A stretch of DNA of 6,627 bases, taken from assembly GCA_027021325.1 (NCBI GenBank), contig JALUUN010000586.1, positions 1-6,627 on the forward strand, read 5' to 3'. A program made the translations under genes and the position numbers. Positions 6,249-6,627 of the stretch are shown here, piece after piece. The DNA comes from Planctomycetota bacterium (GTDB taxonomy: Bacteria > Planctomycetota > UBA1135). Below the pieces are notes generated by a model. It saw nothing but the letters and a program-made list of their open reading frames with translations, ran no database searches and was not told the DNA's origin. The first letter of the stretch is position 1. The number at the start of each line of letters is the position of its first letter.

Positions 6249-6259
6249 ACATCCTACCC

Positions 6260-6627
6260 TCATCCCCCCGGCGTGAACCACCTCGGATCCTCAAGAGGGT
6301 CGAGACGCCAGTCGAGGAAGGTCCAGCGGGTCCTGCCCTGGTGGGCCTCGCGGGGAAGGGTCAGGTCGCCGGACTTCGTGAAGGCGGTGTAGCGCAGCAC
6401 CGTTCCGTCCGGGACTTCGATCTCCCAGAGCGGGGCCGTGGGACGGAGGAGGTAGTCCTCGCCGTCGAGTTCGAGGCGCAGCTCGCCCGGGGCGCTCCAG
6501 ACGGCCCCGGTGTCCTCGCGGCCCCAGGCGAGGAGGAGGCGCGCAAAGAGCACTGCGGGACCGCGCAGGCGCCCGGCGGCGGGGCCGGGAGGAAGGAGCG
6601 TCTCCTGCACTCCCGAAGGGGAGCCCC
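6260..6627 (-). CDS. C-terminal part of an unrecognised protein (5' end outside window)
   Basis: The frame is open to the right edge and ends with TGA at 6260, giving 121 visible residues. A GTG at 6610 could be a start, but the frame stays open upstream of it, so the gene probably begins outside the window. The visible part has alternating hydrophobic and charged residues consistent with beta-strands (ELRLELDGEDYLL, LWEIEVPDGTVLRY). It ends in a Trp-rich segment (TRWTFLDWRLDPLED, WFTPGG). There is no catalytic motif or membrane segment, and I do not recognise the family. Its GC content is like that of the left-hand genes, so it belongs to the host background rather than to the lower-GC nuclease segment. 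Confidence 0.65.
   Translation of the reverse strand, partial: GSPSGVQETLLPPGPAAGRLRGPAVLFARLLLAWGREDTGAVWSAPGELRLELDGEDYLLRPTAPLWEIEVPDGTVLRYTAFTKSGDLTLPREAHQGRTRWTFLDWRLDPLEDPRWFTPGG

Overview
The window comes from a very GC-rich bacterium: lines counted by hand in the flanking genes are about 78% G+C. Every gene I can support lies on the minus strand. The likely source is a Planctomycetota-like lineage or another GC-rich environmental one such as Acidobacteriota or Myxococcota. This is inferred from GC content, a large membrane-anchored protein with repeated carboxypeptidase-regulatory-like domains, and weak or absent Shine-Dalgarno sites. There is no rRNA or other marker gene, so the phylum stays open.

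Layout in transcription order, right to left. (1) The 3' end of an unrecognised gene, 6627-6260. (2) A segment of markedly lower GC (47% in one hand-counted line), about 4957-6259. It holds an intact PD-(D/E)XK nuclease with a C-terminal DUF5655 domain (6177-5272), a 14-bp inverted repeat upstream of it, and about 315 bases downstream with no convincing gene but several hairpins. (3) A small three-helix membrane protein, 4956-4483. (4) An M3B/PepF-type oligoendopeptidase, start at 4414 (or 4441), ending 2660. (5) A PPP-type metallophosphoesterase, 2663-1929, overlapping the peptidase by four bases. (6) A large anchored or exported protein with tandem beta-sandwich domains, from 1801 and running off the left edge.

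The peptidase and phosphatase are almost certainly co-transcribed and translationally coupled. The membrane gene ends only 41-68 bases before the peptidase and may share the transcript. The nuclease differs from its neighbours in base composition and has its own intergenic spaces, so it looks like a horizontally acquired single-gene cargo. A role in defence or DNA repair is possible but not shown by the sequence. I see no CRISPR array, tRNA, rRNA, transposase or integrase. The parts that ordinary genes do not explain are the two non-coding flanks of the nuclease, which carry well-formed inverted repeats.
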